Shown here piece after piece: positions 50,894-59,361 of a stretch of DNA of 64,000 nucleotides. The stretch's first letter is position 1, and each line of letters begins with the position of its first letter. Source of the stretch: Streptomyces sp. NBC_01498 (GTDB taxonomy: Bacteria > Actinomycetota > Actinomycetes > Streptomycetales > Streptomycetaceae). The DNA is taken from the NCBI RefSeq assembly GCF_036327775.1, contig NZ_CP109598.1, positions 5,654,001 to 5,718,000 of the forward strand, in the 5' to 3' direction. Below the pieces are notes generated by a model. That model did no database searches. It worked only from the letters and a program-made list of their open reading frames with translations, and was not told where the DNA came from. The translations under genes were made by a program, and so were the position numbers.

Positions 50894-51259
50894 GTGGCCG
50901 AGAGTCCGGAAACCCATGTCATCGACTACCGCGCGGCGGAGCAACTACTGGCCGCGCGCGACCCGCGCGGCGCGGTCAAACTGCTGGACTCGGTGATCGC
51001 GGCGCATCCCGAGAACACGGCGGCGCGCCTGCTGCGCGCCCGCGCGTTCTTCGCCGCCGCGCAACTGCGCCCCGCGGAGCTGGAGTTCGAACTGGTCCTG
51101 GAGCGCGAGCCGGACAACGCGTTCGCGCACTTCGCGCTGGCCCGCACCTACGAACGGTCGGGCCGGCCCGAGCTGGCGACGAAGCACTTCCGGCTGGCGG
51201 CGGCCCTGGACCCCAAGCCGGAGTACCTCAAGGCCGCCCGCTTCGACTCCGACGGCTGA
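50894..51259 (+). CDS. small tetratricopeptide-repeat protein
   Basis: 121-residue soluble protein with about two and a half TPR units (AVKLLDSVIAAHPENTAARLLRARAFFAAAQLRPAE, then LEFELVLEREPDNAFAHFALARTYERSG, then ATKHFRLAAALDPK in part). Such proteins serve as binding scaffolds. GTG 50894 follows GAAGGAAG. It is 78 bp after coaE in the same direction and could be co-transcribed. Its last 32 bp overlap, on the other strand, the end of the DUF6343 gene. Confidence 0.85.
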   Translation: MAESPETHVIDYRAAEQLLAARDPRGAVKLLDSVIAAHPENTAARLLRARAFFAAAQLRPAELEFELVLEREPDNAFAHFALARTYERSGRPELATKHFRLAAALDPKPEYLKAARFDSDG

Positions 51260-51602
51260 GGCCGCCACTCGTGGTGCCGTTCGTGGTACTGCCCGTGGTG
51301 CTGCTCCCGTCGTGGTCGCGGCCGTGGTCGCGTTCATGGCCGTCACGGTCGTCGCGGGCTCGGTACGGCGGTACGTCGCGGCCCGGCTGATAACGCGAGC
51401 CCTGCCGCTTGTGGCGGACGACCAGCAGGAAGTCCGTGACCACGATCAGCATCAGCACCCCGCAGGCGATCGCCCAGCCGGGACGGCCGACCACCGCGAA
51501 GGCGATCGTGCCGAAGGCGGTCCAGATCAGGCCCCAGACACTCAGCCACCACCGCATCCGCAGAGGGCTGCGCGCGGTGACGGGTTCATTTCCCGTACGC
51601 AT
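51228..51602 (-). CDS. DUF6343-type small membrane protein
   Basis: 124 residues from ATG 51602, chosen because an ideal GGAGGT lies 8 bases upstream. Two membrane segments (about 21-38 and 44-63: WWLSVWGLIWTAFGTIAFAVV and WAIACGVLMLIVVTDFLLVV) are followed by a hydrophilic Asp/His/Arg/Gly/Ser tail with DRDGHERDHGRDHDG repeats. The short N-terminus NEPVTARSPLR is typical of this Streptomyces family. Function unknown. The end overlaps the end of the TPR gene by 32 bp on the opposite strand. Confidence 0.75.
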   Translation of the reverse strand: MRTGNEPVTARSPLRMRWWLSVWGLIWTAFGTIAFAVVGRPGWAIACGVLMLIVVTDFLLVVRHKRQGSRYQPGRDVPPYRARDDRDGHERDHGRDHDGSSTTGSTTNGTTSGGLSRRSRSGRP

Positions 51603-51844
51603 GGCATCGCACCTCCTGTCCCTGGTGTACCCGGTCCGCGCCCTCGATTCACGGGGCGCGGGCCCCGGAACCGGCCGACGCGGCATCGGCCGCTCCGGTG
51701 ATGCTCCGGCGACGCCCCGGTGGCGGAAATTCGCCGATCGGGTCCGCCGGAGAGCGATGAGTTCCGGGCGGGACGGGCGTCTATCTCCGTGACAGACACC
51801 CCGCACGGTGACACGCACCGTGTGCGTGACGGAGGAGAACACCC

Positions 51845-52366
51845 ATGTCCGAGGCTACGACCACTCCCGCGCCGACCACGCCCGCGTCCGCGCCCCTTTC
51901 CGCGTCCGGGTCCGTTTCCGCGTCCGGGTCCGGATCGGCTTCCGACCCCGCGTCCCCGGAGGGCGTGGCCGGGACCGGGCCCTCGCGCCGGACCGACATC
52001 GCGGTCCGTACGCTCCAGATCGTCATGGCGCTGTTCCTGGGCGTCGCGAGCGCGGGGCCGAAGATCATCGGCCACTCGTCGGCCGCCCAGTCGTTCGACG
52101 AGATCGGCGTGGGCGACTGGCTCATGTACCTCGTCGGCGCCCTCGAACTGGCGGGCTCGATCGCGCTGGTCGTGCCGATTCTCGCGGGGGTCTCGGCGAT
52201 CGCGTTCATGAGCCTGATGATCGGCGCCTTCGTCACACAGATGACCGTCTTCGACGGGAAGAACGCGCTGACCCCGGTGATCTTCTTCGTGCTCTTCGCC
52301 GTCGTCGCGTGGGTGCGGCGGCAGAAGAACGCGGAGCTCCTCGCCCTGGTGCGCCGACGGGTCTGA
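51845..52366 (+). CDS. DoxX family membrane protein
   Basis: 173-residue protein with four predicted membrane helices from about residue 52, in the DoxX pattern (LQIVMALFLGVASAGPKI, DWLMYLVGALELAGSIALVVPILAG, AFMSLMIGAFVTQM, PVIFFVLFAVVAWV). The first 45 residues are a disordered Ser/Ala/Thr/Pro tail with GSVSASGSGSAS repeats. ATG 51845 follows GGAGGAGAAC. DoxX proteins are linked to membrane redox processes, but the substrate here is unknown. A 22-bp stem terminator follows. Confidence 0.85.
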   Translation: MSEATTTPAPTTPASAPLSASGSVSASGSGSASDPASPEGVAGTGPSRRTDIAVRTLQIVMALFLGVASAGPKIIGHSSAAQSFDEIGVGDWLMYLVGALELAGSIALVVPILAGVSAIAFMSLMIGAFVTQMTVFDGKNALTPVIFFVLFAVVAWVRRQKNAELLALVRRRV

Positions 52367-52392
52367 TCCGCGGCCACCGGCACCCGCCCCGC

Positions 52393-52445
52393 CGTGCCTG
52401 ACGAGTGCGTCCCCTTCCGGCTCGGGGACGCGGTCGTCAGGCACG
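52393..52445 (+). terminator. 20-bp two-part stem terminator after doxX
   Basis: Twelve pairs (52393-52404 with 52434-52445) plus eight inner pairs (52407-52414 with 52424-52431) separated by a 2-nt internal loop, with a 9-nt apical loop. Confidence 0.8.
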
Positions 52446-52529
52446 ACGGGGCACTGTCAGACCCCCCGCCTAGACTCGCCGCGTAACGAGAACTCGCAGC
52501 TACGGGCCCGGGTGGAGGGAGCGGTGACG

Positions 52530-55500
52530 ATGACACGACATGTGCCGGACGACATGCCGTCGGCGGTGCGCGCCTCCTCGGGAGCGCTCTCGCACGCGGG
52601 TGCGAAGGCGGCTGCCGCGAGGGTCGCGCCGGGGGACGGCCTCGGCGCCGTCATGCCGCCGGCACACTGCGCCGCCGTCTTCCTGCCCGCCGGGGTGCCC
52701 CGCGAGGGCCGGGTCGCGTTCTGGACGGCGGACGGGGAGCCGTACGGGGAGGGCGACCGGCCGCTGAGCGACCTGACGGTCGTGGCGGGTGTGCGGGAGC
52801 CGTACGGCTCCGGCGGCCCCGCCGACCAGGACCGGGCCGGCCCGGTGCCCGGAGCCGGTCCGGGCGACGCCTCCGACGCCTCCCACAGCTCCGAGGGCGG
52901 AGTCGGTACCCGTGTCGTGCGGGCCCTGCTGATGCCCGTCGCCGAGGCCGTGCCGCTGCTGGTCCGGGCCCGTACCGACGCCTCGGCCCACCCCTCCGCC
53001 GCCTGCTGGGGCGCCGCCGCCCTGCACGCGCTGCATCTGGCGGCCCGGGGCCGGCTGCTGCCCGGCCTCACCGCCTCCGACCACGACGCCTGGCGCGCCG
53101 GTCCGCTCGACGCGGACGACATCGCCCAGCTCCGGGCCGTCGCCGCCGCCATGCCGTACGAGGCGCACGCCGTCCCCGTTCCCGGCGTCCTCCCTCTGCG
53201 GCTGCCCGAGCCCGAGGCGCTGGTACGGGCCTTCCTCGACGCGGTCGCCGACTCGCTGCCCCGGACACCCGCAGCCGCCTTCGCCGCGGGCGCCCCCTTC
53301 GCGGCACGCGCCGCCCAGCACCTGCCCGGCGCCCGGTCGTGGGCGGCCGAGGCGGCGGCCGGGATGGACGCCGGGGTGCGCGTCTCCCTGCGCCTGGACC
53401 TGTCCGCGTACGAACTGTTCGACTCCTCGGGCACGGGGGAGACACCCGAGGAGCCCGGCACGGAGCGGCGCGCCGGGGCCGCCCTCGTCCAGATCCACAG
53501 CCTCGCCGACCCGACGCTCGTCATGGACGCGCCCCAGCTGTGGGCGGGCGACGGCGACGACCTCTTCGGGCCGCGCGCCCGGATCGACGCCCTGCTGGCA
53601 CTGCGCCGCGCCGCCCGCGTCTGGCCGCCGCTCGCCCGGCTGCTGGAGGTCGACGTCCCCGCCGCGCTGCCGCTCTCCGAGGACGAGCTGTACGACCTGC
53701 TGGGGCCGGGCTCCGCGAGCCTCGCCGCCGCCGGGGTGGCCGTGCACTGGCCGAGGGAGCTGGCCCGTACGCTCTCGGCCGCCGCCGTCGTACGCCCCGC
53801 GCCCGGCTCGGCCACGGACGGCACCCCGTTCTTCGACAGCACCGAGCTGCTCCGGTTCGACTGGCGGCTGGCGCTGGACGGCGATCCGCTCAGCGACGCC
53901 GAGATGGACACCCTCGCCGAATCGCACCGGCCCATCGTGCGTCTGCGCGACCAGTGGGTGGTGGTCGACCCCGCCCTCGTAAGGAAGGCGCGTAAACGGG
54001 AGCTGGGCCTGCTCGACCCGGTCGACGCGCTGGCCGTCGCCCTCACCGGCTCCGCCGAGGTGGACGGCGAGACCGTCGAGGCGGTCCCGACCGGCGCGCT
54101 GGCGGTCCTGCGCGACCGGCTCCTCCACGGCCCCGTGCCCGTCCCGCAGCCCGCCGCCCTGAATGCGACCCTGCGGGACTACCAACTGCGCGGACTGGCC
54201 TGGCTGGACCTGATGACCTCGCTCGGCCTCGGCGGCTGCCTCGCCGACGACATGGGCCTCGGCAAGACGATCACCGTCATCGCGCTCCACCTGCACCGCG
54301 CCCGCCCGGCGCCCACACTCGTCGTCTGCCCCGCCTCCCTCCTCGGCAACTGGCAGCGCGAGATCACCCGGTTCGCGCCCGGTGTCCCGGTCCACCGCTT
54401 CCACGGCTCCGGCCGCACACTGGACGGGGTGACGGACGGGTTCGTCCTCACCACGTACGGCACGATGCGCGGCAGCGCGCCCGAACTGGCCGCGTACACC
54501 TGGGACATGGTCGTCGCCGACGAGGCCCAGCACGTCAAGAACCCGTACTCCTCCACCGCCAAGGCGCTGCGCACGATCCCGTCGCCCGCCCGTGTCGCCC
54601 TCACCGGCACCCCCGTGGAGAACAACCTCTCCGAGCTGTGGGCCCTCCTCGACTGGACGACCCCCGGCCTCCTCGGCCCGCTCAAGTCCTTCCGCGCCCG
54701 GCACGCGCGCCTCGTGGAGAACGTGGAACACGCGGGCTCGGCCGGCACCCCCGCGAGCGACGAGGCCGTGGAACGGCTCGCCCGGCTGGTCCGCCCCTTC
54801 CTGCTGCGCCGCAAGAAGTCCGACCCCGGCATCGTGCCCGAGCTGCCGCCGAAGACGGAGAGCGACCACCCCGTCGCGCTCACCCGCGAACAGGCGTCCC
54901 TCTACGAGGCCGTCGTCCGCGAGACGATGGCCGCCATCGAGAACGCGGAGGGCATCGCCCGGCGCGGACTCGTCATGAAGCTCCTCACCGCGCTCAAACA
55001 GATCTGCAACCACCCGGCGCAGTATCTGAAGGAGGACCGGGCCCGGCTCACCGGCCGGTCGGGCAAGCTCGCCCTGCTGGACGAACTGCTCGACACGATC
55101 CTGACCCAGGACGGCTCGGTGCTGGTCTTCACGCAGTACGTGTCGATGGCACGGCTGCTCTCCGCGCATCTGGCGTCCCGCGCCATCCCCTCCCAACTCC
55201 TGCACGGCGGAACGCCCGTGGCGGAGCGGGAACGGATGGTCGACTCGTTCCAGGCGGGCCGGACCCCCGTCTTCCTGCTGTCCCTGAAGGCCGCCGGCAC
55301 CGGGCTCAACCTCACCCGCGCCGGGCATGTCGTGCACTACGACCGGTGGTGGAATCCCGCCGTCGAGGAGCAGGCCACCGACCGCGCCTACCGCATCGGC
55401 CAGACCCAGCCCGTACAGGTCCACCGGCTGATCGCCGAAGGCACGGTCGAGGACCGCATCGCCGAGATGCTCAACGCCAAACGCGCCCTCGCCGACGCCG

Positions 55501-55583
55501 TCCTCGGCTCCGGCGAGGGCGCCCTGACCGAGCTGACCGACCGCGAACTGGCCGACCTCGTCTCGCTGCGGAGGGCGTCATGA
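52530..55583 (+). CDS. SNF2-family DNA helicase/translocase
   Basis: 1017-residue SWI2/SNF2 ATPase predicted to move along double-stranded DNA and remodel protein-DNA complexes. I chose ATG 52530, 8 bases after GGAGGGAG; GTG 52524 is too close. The N-terminal 550 residues include a SNF2-associated bacterial domain without known catalytic motifs. Helicase motifs follow: I DDMGLGKTITVIAL, Ia VVCPASLLGNW, II DEAQHVKNPYS, III LTGTPVENNLSELW, then V LKAAGTGLNLTRA and VI ATDRAYRIGQTQPVQVHRLIA. It is joined to the SWIM gene by an ATGA overlap, so the two products are made together. Confidence 0.93.
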   Translation: MTRHVPDDMPSAVRASSGALSHAGAKAAAARVAPGDGLGAVMPPAHCAAVFLPAGVPREGRVAFWTADGEPYGEGDRPLSDLTVVAGVREPYGSGGPADQDRAGPVPGAGPGDASDASHSSEGGVGTRVVRALLMPVAEAVPLLVRARTDASAHPSAACWGAAALHALHLAARGRLLPGLTASDHDAWRAGPLDADDIAQLRAVAAAMPYEAHAVPVPGVLPLRLPEPEALVRAFLDAVADSLPRTPAAAFAAGAPFAARAAQHLPGARSWAAEAAAGMDAGVRVSLRLDLSAYELFDSSGTGETPEEPGTERRAGAALVQIHSLADPTLVMDAPQLWAGDGDDLFGPRARIDALLALRRAARVWPPLARLLEVDVPAALPLSEDELYDLLGPGSASLAAAGVAVHWPRELARTLSAAAVVRPAPGSATDGTPFFDSTELLRFDWRLALDGDPLSDAEMDTLAESHRPIVRLRDQWVVVDPALVRKARKRELGLLDPVDALAVALTGSAEVDGETVEAVPTGALAVLRDRLLHGPVPVPQPAALNATLRDYQLRGLAWLDLMTSLGLGGCLADDMGLGKTITVIALHLHRARPAPTLVVCPASLLGNWQREITRFAPGVPVHRFHGSGRTLDGVTDGFVLTTYGTMRGSAPELAAYTWDMVVADEAQHVKNPYSSTAKALRTIPSPARVALTGTPVENNLSELWALLDWTTPGLLGPLKSFRARHARLVENVEHAGSAGTPASDEAVERLARLVRPFLLRRKKSDPGIVPELPPKTESDHPVALTREQASLYEAVVRETMAAIENAEGIARRGLVMKLLTALKQICNHPAQYLKEDRARLTGRSGKLALLDELLDTILTQDGSVLVFTQYVSMARLLSAHLASRAIPSQLLHGGTPVAERERMVDSFQAGRTPVFLLSLKAAGTGLNLTRAGHVVHYDRWWNPAVEEQATDRAYRIGQTQPVQVHRLIAEGTVEDRIAEMLNAKRALADAVLGSGEGALTELTDRELADLVSLRRAS

Positions 55584-56833
55584 CCGCACCGCGCGCCTCC
55601 CGGCACGACGACCGCCGCCGTACGTTCCCGGCGCTGCCGCCCCGGCCCGGCCCGGACGACACCGGGTCCGTCGCCACGAGCTGGTGGGGCAACGCGTGGG
55701 TGGAGTCCATGGAGGGCTCGGCGCTGGACCCCGCCCGGCTGCGCCGGGGGCGCGCCTACGCGGGCCGTGGGCACGTGGACGCGATCACGGTCACCCCGGG
55801 CCGGGTCATGGCGTACGTGCACGGCAGCCGGCCGCGCCCGTACCGCACGGAGATCCGCCTGCGCACCCTCGGCGACGACGGCTGGGAGGACCTCCTCGAC
55901 GCGGCGGCGGCCCGCCCCGACCACATCGCGGCCCTCCTCGACAAGAACATGCCGCACGCGCTCGCCGCCACCGCCGACCTGCTGCCCACCGCGGGCGACC
56001 TGACCCCCGACTGCTCCTGCCCGGACGACGGGCTGCCCTGCAAACACGCGGCGGCGCTCTGCTACCAGACGGCCCGGCTGCTCGACCAGGACCCGTTCGT
56101 GCTGTTCCTGATGCGCGGGCGCGGCGAGCACGAGATCCTCGCCGACCTCACCCGCCGCAACGCCACCCGCTCCGCCGCCGAACGCGGCACGGCGCCCCCG
56201 CCCATGCCCACGGTCGACGCGGCCACGGCGCTCGCGCCCCGCGCGCTGCCCGCCCTGCCGCCGCCCTTCCCGCCGCCCCCCGACCCGGGACGCCCGCCGG
56301 TCTACCCGCACACACCGGGCGCCCCCGACCCGCTGGCGCTCGACCTGCTCGCCACCGAGGCGGCCGTCCGCGCCCACACCTTCCTCACCACCGGCATCGA
56401 CCCCGTCGACGGACTCACCCCCTGGCAGGACGCCGTCCGCCTCGCCGCCGCCCACCCCGGCTCCGGACTCACCGCCTCCACCCGCGCCCTCTACCGCGAC
56501 CTCGCCGCGGGCACCGGCCAGGGCCCCACCGACCTGGCACGCGCCGTCGCCGCCTGGCGCCAGGGCGGCCTCGCCGGGCTCACCGTCCTGGAGCAGGCGT
56601 GGGACCCGCCTGCCGGACCGTTCGACCGCGCCCGCCCCGCGCTGATCGCCGCCGACTTCCCGCACCTGCGGCCCTGGCGCAACCGCCTCTCCGGGCCGTC
56701 CCTCCAGCTCCGCTTCGGCCGCGACGGACTCTGGTACGGCTACGAGTCGGACCGCGACCGGGAGGACTGGTGGCCCCGGGGCACCCCCGACACCGACCCG
56801 GTGGGCGCGCTCACGGCCCTGCTCGGACGGTGA
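55580..56833 (+). CDS. SWIM zinc-finger protein, partner of SNF2 helicase
   Basis: 417-residue protein with a SWIM finger at about residues 138-154 (CSCPDDGLPCKH, the CxC-x-CxH pattern). Before it is a conserved TSWWGNAWVESMEG motif and an N-terminal domain; after it comes a Pro-rich stretch (about 215-250) and a helical C-terminal domain rich in Trp (LSGPSLQLRFGRDGLWYGYESD). ATG 55580 overlaps the SNF2 stop (ATGA). SWIM fingers bind DNA or proteins, and bacterial SWIM proteins are often encoded beside SNF2 ATPases, so it probably guides the helicase to its target. Confidence 0.9.
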   Translation: MTAPRASRHDDRRRTFPALPPRPGPDDTGSVATSWWGNAWVESMEGSALDPARLRRGRAYAGRGHVDAITVTPGRVMAYVHGSRPRPYRTEIRLRTLGDDGWEDLLDAAAARPDHIAALLDKNMPHALAATADLLPTAGDLTPDCSCPDDGLPCKHAAALCYQTARLLDQDPFVLFLMRGRGEHEILADLTRRNATRSAAERGTAPPPMPTVDAATALAPRALPALPPPFPPPPDPGRPPVYPHTPGAPDPLALDLLATEAAVRAHTFLTTGIDPVDGLTPWQDAVRLAAAHPGSGLTASTRALYRDLAAGTGQGPTDLARAVAAWRQGGLAGLTVLEQAWDPPAGPFDRARPALIAADFPHLRPWRNRLSGPSLQLRFGRDGLWYGYESDRDREDWWPRGTPDTDPVGALTALLGR

Positions 56834-56878
56834 CGGGTACGCTCGTATCCGTAACCGTCCACGGGGTGAGGGGGCACG

Positions 56879-57310
56879 GTGGAAGCCGAGTTGATGGCAC
56901 TGGCGAGCGCGGGGGCGACCGCCCTCGTACAGCAGATGGTGACGGACGGCTGGACGGCGGCACGCGAACGGGCGGTGGCGTTCTTCGCGAACCGCGGTAC
57001 GGGCGGCGCCGGTTCGATCGAGGAGGACCTGGACGCCGCCCGGGACGAGCTCGTCGTCGCCCAGCGGGACCAGGACGGCGAACTGATGGCCGACGTCCGT
57101 TCCGAATGGCGTGCCCGGCTGCGCCGCGCGCTCGCCGCCGACCCGGCGGCGGCTGCCGAACTCCGCGCGCTGCTGGACGAGTTGACGCCCCCGGCCGGGC
57201 CCGGTCCGCAGCGGACGATCGACGTGCACAACACCGTCACCGGCGCCACGGTGCACGGCACGGTCGTGCAGACGGGTTCGATCGGCGAACTGCGCTTCGG
57301 GAGCGGGTGA
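56879..57310 (+). CDS. small protein with C-terminal RHIM-like (amyloid-type) motif
   Basis: 143 residues from GTG 56879, 45 bp after the SWIM gene. The N-terminal 100 residues are helical and charged (LVQQMVTDGWTAARERAVAFF, then an acidic DLDAARDELVVAQRDQDGE stretch and WRARLRRALAADPAAAAELRALLDEL). After a PPAGPGP linker the tail (113-143) reads HNTVTGATVHGTVVQTGSIG, with spaced glycines, an Asn and a VVQTG core. This resembles RHIM-like amyloid signalling motifs reported in actinobacterial NLR and other conflict proteins. No effector gene adjoins it. A 36-nt palindrome begins at its stop codon. Real gene likely; function is inference. Confidence 0.7.
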   Translation: MEAELMALASAGATALVQQMVTDGWTAARERAVAFFANRGTGGAGSIEEDLDAARDELVVAQRDQDGELMADVRSEWRARLRRALAADPAAAAELRALLDELTPPAGPGPQRTIDVHNTVTGATVHGTVVQTGSIGELRFGSG

Positions 57311-57345
57311 GCCCGACAGGACCGGGCGCCCGGTCCTGTCGGGCT
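57310..57345 (+). terminator. 36-nt perfect palindrome at the stop of the RHIM-like gene
   Basis: An 18-bp uninterrupted self-complementary sequence centred between 57327 and 57328; its first base is the last base of the TGA stop. Confidence 0.85.
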
Positions 57346-57441
57346 CGGTTCGAGGGGACCCGGCCTGAGGGGGCGCGGCCCGAGGGGTGGGGTCCGAGGG
57401 GCGGTGCCGGCGGTTCCTGAGGGGGGTGTCCTGGAACGCCC

Positions 57442-57475
57442 GTCGCGGTGGGGGCAGTACCTCCCCCACCGCGAC
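57442..57475. terminator. hairpin downstream of the streptogrisin gene
   Basis: A perfect 13-bp stem (GTCGCGGTGGGGG 57442-57454 with 57463-57475) and an 8-nt loop. It lies 137 bp past the stop of the protease gene on the minus strand. The rest of 57346-57611 is G-rich and otherwise featureless. Confidence 0.65.
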
Positions 57476-57611
57476 AGTGCCGTTCCGGCCCGGGAGACCC
57501 TGGGGTCGGTCCGACCCCCTATCCCTGAAACCCGGTGGTTCGTGGGTCCTTGGGGTCGCGGCCGGAGCGGGTCTGAGCCAGCTGGCCGGACTTACGCGTC
57601 CGCGTCCGCGA

Positions 57612-58796
57612 TCAGGCGGTGTGCAGCGTCAGCCCGTACGTACCGAGGATCTCGTTGATCGGCTGGTACCAGGTCTCGCCGCCGCCGCTGCAGTTGCCCC
57701 AGCCGCCGGAGGTCACACCCTGCGCCTGGTCACCGCTGAGGAACGAGCCGCCCGAGTCGCCGCCCTCGGCGCACACGCTGGTCTTGGTCATCTGGTGGAC
57801 GGCGCCCTGGGCGTAGTTGACCGTCTCGTTCTTGCCCAGGACGTTGCCGCAGTGCCAGTGCGTCGTGGAGCCGGAGCGGCAGATGGAGGCACCGATGGGG
57901 GCCTCGTTCGAGCCGCGCACCAGCTGGTCCGGCACGGCGCCCCAGCCGAGGACGACCGGCACGGTCCACCAGCCGTTGGCGACATTGACCCACGCGTAGT
58001 CGTTGCCGGGGAAGGACGAGCCCTGGAAGTTGCCGATGGCGGAGTTGTCCCACCCGCGCACCGCCTGGCCCCGGGGCCCGCAGTGCCCGGCGGTCACGAA
58101 GCCGCCGTGCACCGAGAAGCCTATGGAACAGCGGACGTTGCCCGTGTAGTACGGGTCTCCGCCGACGGTCCCGGCGGCGAAGGTGGTCGGCGCCTGGGTC
58201 GTCTCCGCGACGGTCACCGGCCCCGTCTTCTCGGCCTTCGCGACGAAGCCCGCGACGGCCTTGTCGTTCCGCTCCGACGCGACGACGTTCACCACGACCC
58301 GGTTGGTCCTGGGGTCGACACGCCAACTGCTCACACCGGCAGGCGCGTCGAGCGCGTCGATCCGCTTCATGGTCGCGTCCAGCGCCCGCTCGCTGTGCTT
58401 CACGAGCTTGACCGCGGCGCCCGTCGCGCGCACCGCGTCCGCCTTGCCGCTGTCGGTCACGGCGACCGTCAGCGTGTTGTCGGCCGCGCTGAACCAGGAG
58501 CCGCCGTACGAGGCTCCCGCCGCGCGCTCCGCCTTCTCCTCGATGGCGGTGGCCGCCTTCTCGGCGGCGAGCCGCGCGACGACCTGACTCTTCGTCAGGC
58601 CGAATTCCTTCTGCATGGCGCTGATCAGGCCCTCGGAGGCGGCGGCAGCCTTCGGCGTCGCTGACATCGATGTCGAGGCGGGGGCGGACGCGGCGTCGGG
58701 AACGGCGGCCGACGCGGGCGCGAGCCCTGCCGCCGCCCAGCTGCCGACGAGGAGGAGGGCGGACAGGCCGGTGCGTACAACTGTTGTGCGTCTCAA
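57612..58796 (-). CDS. streptogrisin-type secreted serine protease (S1E)
   Basis: 394-residue pre-pro-protease of the alpha-lytic protease family. TTG 58796 is 8 bases after GAAGGGC. Signal peptide about 1-30 (LSALLLVGSWAAAGLAPASA); pro-domain about 50-205 with the ALP pro-repeat features (VVARLAAEKAATAIEEKAE, GSWFSAADNTLTVAVTDS), needed for folding; mature enzyme from about 208. The triad is in VTAGHCG, NDYAWV and GGDSGGSF, and three cysteine pairs are conserved. No chitin-binding domain is appended. Transcription reads through a 22-bp LacI-type palindrome at 58854-58875, so a sugar- or signal-responsive repressor may control it. Confidence 0.93.
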   Translation of the reverse strand: MRRTTVVRTGLSALLLVGSWAAAGLAPASAAVPDAASAPASTSMSATPKAAAASEGLISAMQKEFGLTKSQVVARLAAEKAATAIEEKAERAAGASYGGSWFSAADNTLTVAVTDSGKADAVRATGAAVKLVKHSERALDATMKRIDALDAPAGVSSWRVDPRTNRVVVNVVASERNDKAVAGFVAKAEKTGPVTVAETTQAPTTFAAGTVGGDPYYTGNVRCSIGFSVHGGFVTAGHCGPRGQAVRGWDNSAIGNFQGSSFPGNDYAWVNVANGWWTVPVVLGWGAVPDQLVRGSNEAPIGASICRSGSTTHWHCGNVLGKNETVNYAQGAVHQMTKTSVCAEGGDSGGSFLSGDQAQGVTSGGWGNCSGGGETWYQPINEILGTYGLTLHTA

Positions 58797-58853
58797 GGGA
58801 GTTGCCCTTCGGTTGTTCCAGCGATCGTGGGGATGGAACGAGGGAACAGCGGC

Positions 58854-58875
58854 TGGGTGAGAGCGCTCTCACCCA
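58854..58875. promoter_or_regulatory. 22-bp perfect palindrome, LacI-type operator
   Basis: TGGGTGAGAGC/GCTCTCACCCA is perfectly symmetrical about a central CG, 58 bp upstream of the protease start. The central CG and the AGCGCT core are the mark of LacI/GalR-family sites; CebR and CelR sites (TGGGAGCGCTCCCA) are close but shorter. The left half is not followed by a U-tract and it is far from any gene end, which argues against a terminator. Confidence 0.65.
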
Positions 58876-58900
58876 CCCCGGCGGGAGCGTATCCAAGGAT

Positions 58901-58916
58901 CATGGACAGGTCCATG
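58901..58916. promoter_or_regulatory. second dyad upstream of the protease gene
   Basis: CATGGAC-AG-GTCCATG, two perfect 7-bp arms, lies 25 bp upstream of the LacI-type palindrome, in the region where the -35 of the protease promoter is expected. Possible activator or second repressor site. The rest of the 58917-59361 gap shows no gene or repeat. Confidence 0.4.
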
Positions 58917-59361
58917 CCAATGGTCGAACGGAGTCCTCCGGATTTCCCGCACGGGCCCGATTCGCCTGGTCGGGGCGGAATCGAGCCGGACGAACGCTGC
59001 CCGGCCGCCGAGTGCGCGGCGGGTGCGCGACGGGTGCGCCGACCGCCGGCACGGCGACGGCGACATCCGCGACTGCGGTCCACGCACGCTGTCTCGGGGA
59101 GCGCGGCGCGCGGGCGGAGAGCGGGACGGGGAGTCCCAGGGGTGGACATGGAGTGGCGGACACGGGGTGGGGTCGCTCTCTCCGAGCGTGGGCGCACACC
59201 GGGCTGTGACGTGCGGATTCACTCCGGCAAGCACGCGCCGTCCGAACCTTCGGGACACCGGACCCGGCCACGAACCACCCGCACGAGCGTATGACCCTCG
59301 CACCGGCCGAAGCGGCTCCCGGCGGTGCGGACGCCTCACGCCGACGGCCCATGATGGAACG

